Below, piece after piece: positions 4,767 to 6,106 of a DNA stretch of 6,106 bases. Numbering within the stretch: position 1 is the stretch's first letter; each line of letters begins with the position of its first letter. The notes under the pieces were generated by a model that did no database searches, was not told where the DNA came from, and was given only the letters and a program-made list of their open reading frames with translations. Source of the stretch: Acidobacteriota bacterium (GTDB taxonomy: Bacteria; Acidobacteriota; Blastocatellia; Pyrinomonadales; Pyrinomonadaceae); NCBI GenBank assembly GCA_020201365.1, contig JAIVGV010000107.1, positions 1 through 6,106 of the forward strand, read 5' to 3'. Position numbers and translations under genes: made by a program.

Positions 4767-6106
4767 TCACCTGCGAGGGCGCACGCGCGTGCGCTCGGTG
4801 CCCTGCGCCTGACCGGCTTGGAGCGCGAACTTGTCTGTCAGACTCCCGACCAACACGTCGAAGTCTCCCGGCTCGACGACGGTTCGGTTGTCCGCGCCGA
4901 CGAACGAGAGATCGTCCGCGCGCAGAGTGAAGGCGAGGTCGCGACTCTGCCCCGGCTCCAGATAGATTTTCGCGAAGCGACGGACGCGCTTGCCCGGCGG
5001 GCTCACCGACGCGACCTCGTCGCGCACGTAGAGGATGACGGTCTCCTTGCCGGCGCGCGTGCCGGTGTTCGTGACGGTCACGGCGACGTTAACCGTGCCC
5101 CCGGCGGGCACGCTCTTTGGGCTCACGCGCAGGTTGCTGTAGGCGTAGGTCGTGTAGCTCAGACCTTGTCCGAACTCGAACTGCGGGCGCGTGGCGAGGT
5201 TGCCGAACGACGTGTCCGTGTCCTCGAACAGCTTGCGGTCGTAGTTGAACAGGTTGTTCGGCGAGCGCGGGTAGGTGAAGGGGAGTCTGCCCGAAGGGTT
5301 GTAGTCGCCGAGGAGCACGTCCGCGACCGCCGTGCCGCCTTCGTTGCCGGGGTTGTACGCCATCAGGATCGCGCGCGCGCCGTCCGCCACGCGGCTGAAG
5401 ACGCGGGGCCGCCCTTCGACGAGCACGACGACGACCGGCTTGCCCGTCGCCTCGATCGCTTCGGCGAGGCGCAACTGCGGTTCGGGCAGCGTCAGGTCGG
5501 TGATGTTGCCGGGCGTCTCCGTGTAAGTGCCTTCGCCGAGGCAGAGGACGATCACGTCGGCGTCGCGCGCGGCGCGCACCGCCGCGGGGATGTCAACCTC
5601 CTCGTTCACGTCGGTCGGCGTGCTGTTCGAAGGCGAGCCGGGCGCGCGCACGATCCGAGTGCCGGGGGCGTAAGAGAGGTTCTGACCCAGCCTGCCTTCG
5701 AGCGCCTGAAGGATGGTCGGGCGATCTTTCGGGTAGAGCGATTCTTCCGACCCTTGCCAGACGTAAGTCCAGCCGTTGTTGAGCGAGAGGAGCGAGTTCG
5801 CCGTGGGGCCCGTGACGAGCACCTTGCGGTCACGCGCGAGCGGGAGCAGCCCGCCGTCGTTCTTCAAGAGCGTCATCGACTCGCGCGCCGCCTGGAGCGC
5901 CACGTCCCTCGACGCGTTCGTGCCGACGGCGGAGGCGAGCGCCGGATCGGGCAGCGCGTTCTCGAAGAGCCCCAGCTCGAACTTGACGCGCAGGATGCGG
6001 CGCACGGCTTCGTCTATGCGCGACACCGGCACTCTGCCCTCTTTGACGAGCGCGACGAGATCGTCGGCGAAGCTGTAGTCGGACGGCACCATGCTCATGT
6101 CTATGC
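4767..6106 (-). CDS. GH3 exo-beta-glucosidase, C-terminal part (5' end beyond window)
   Basis: A retaining family 3 glycoside hydrolase that would release glucose from the non-reducing ends of beta-glucan oligosaccharides. The open frame continues to the right edge, reading IDMSMVPSDYSF, which matches the (A)GIDM segment near the end of the N-terminal TIM barrel. The ATG at 6098 is internal, not the real start. Numbering from that Met, FADDLVALVKEGRVPVSRIDEAVRRILRVKFELGLF (10-45) ends the barrel. ESMTLLKNDGGLLPL (73-87) opens the alpha/beta sandwich domain, and GEGTYTETPGN (188-198) holds the likely acid/base Glu (E194), in the same context as plant-type exo-glucanases. NPGNEGGTAVADVLLGDYNPSGRLPFTYP (249-277) is the family hallmark, and a fibronectin-III-like domain covers about 315-425. 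The nucleophile Asp lies outside the window, as do any signal peptide and the promoter. It is the first visible gene of the cluster, with 66 nt to the next. Beta-xylosidase activity is a less likely alternative. Confidence 0.93.
   Translation of the reverse strand, partial: IDMSMVPSDYSFADDLVALVKEGRVPVSRIDEAVRRILRVKFELGLFENALPDPALASAVGTNASRDVALQAARESMTLLKNDGGLLPLARDRKVLVTGPTANSLLSLNNGWTYVWQGSEESLYPKDRPTILQALEGRLGQNLSYAPGTRIVRAPGSPSNSTPTDVNEEVDIPAAVRAARDADVIVLCLGEGTYTETPGNITDLTLPEPQLRLAEAIEATGKPVVVVLVEGRPRVFSRVADGARAILMAYNPGNEGGTAVADVLLGDYNPSGRLPFTYPRSPNNLFNYDRKLFEDTDTSFGNLATRPQFEFGQGLSYTTYAYSNLRVSPKSVPAGGTVNVAVTVTNTGTRAGKETVILYVRDEVASVSPPGKRVRRFAKIYLEPGQSRDLAFTLRADDLSFVGADNRTVVEPGDFDVLVGSLTDKFALQAGQAQGTERTRVRPRR

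Overview
The window is a GC-rich bacterial fragment in which every supportable gene lies on the minus strand, so it reads right to left. There is no housekeeping marker to fix the taxon. High GC, soil-type plant and fungal polysaccharide enzymes, and a small secreted protein of a kind I associate with Acidobacteriota make that phylum my best guess, at low confidence and from recollection rather than a search.

From 6106 down to 1401 there is a compact, apparently co-transcribed beta-glucan degradation cluster. It holds the C-terminal part of a glycoside hydrolase family 3 exo-beta-glucosidase (cut by the window edge), a small secreted protein of unknown function, a GH16 laminarinase-type endo-beta-glucanase, and a GH9 endoglucanase with an N-terminal Ig-like domain. 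Gaps are 66, 27 and 17 nt. The three full-length proteins begin with secretion signals. Together the enzymes would cut mixed-linkage or beta-1,3/beta-1,4 glucans outside the cytoplasm (GH16, GH9) and trim the oligosaccharides to glucose (GH3). The promoter must lie beyond the right edge.

From 1400 to 802 no protein gene is convincing. The stretch carries the 3' half of a tRNA-Cys(GCA), from the anticodon through the T arm and the 3' acceptor strand, without a recognisable normal 5' half. This is the classic footprint of integration into a tRNA gene, and suggests the border of an integrated element or its remnant. A strong 8-bp GC hairpin lies just beyond it.

From 801 to the left edge is a GT2 family glycosyltransferase, intact through its catalytic motifs. 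Its C-terminus runs into an almost perfect 128-bp palindrome at the very start of the window: the first 54 bases are an exact reverse complement of 75-128. This looks like a fold-back (chimeric or assembly) junction at a contig end, so the apparent stop codon and last residues of this gene should not be trusted.
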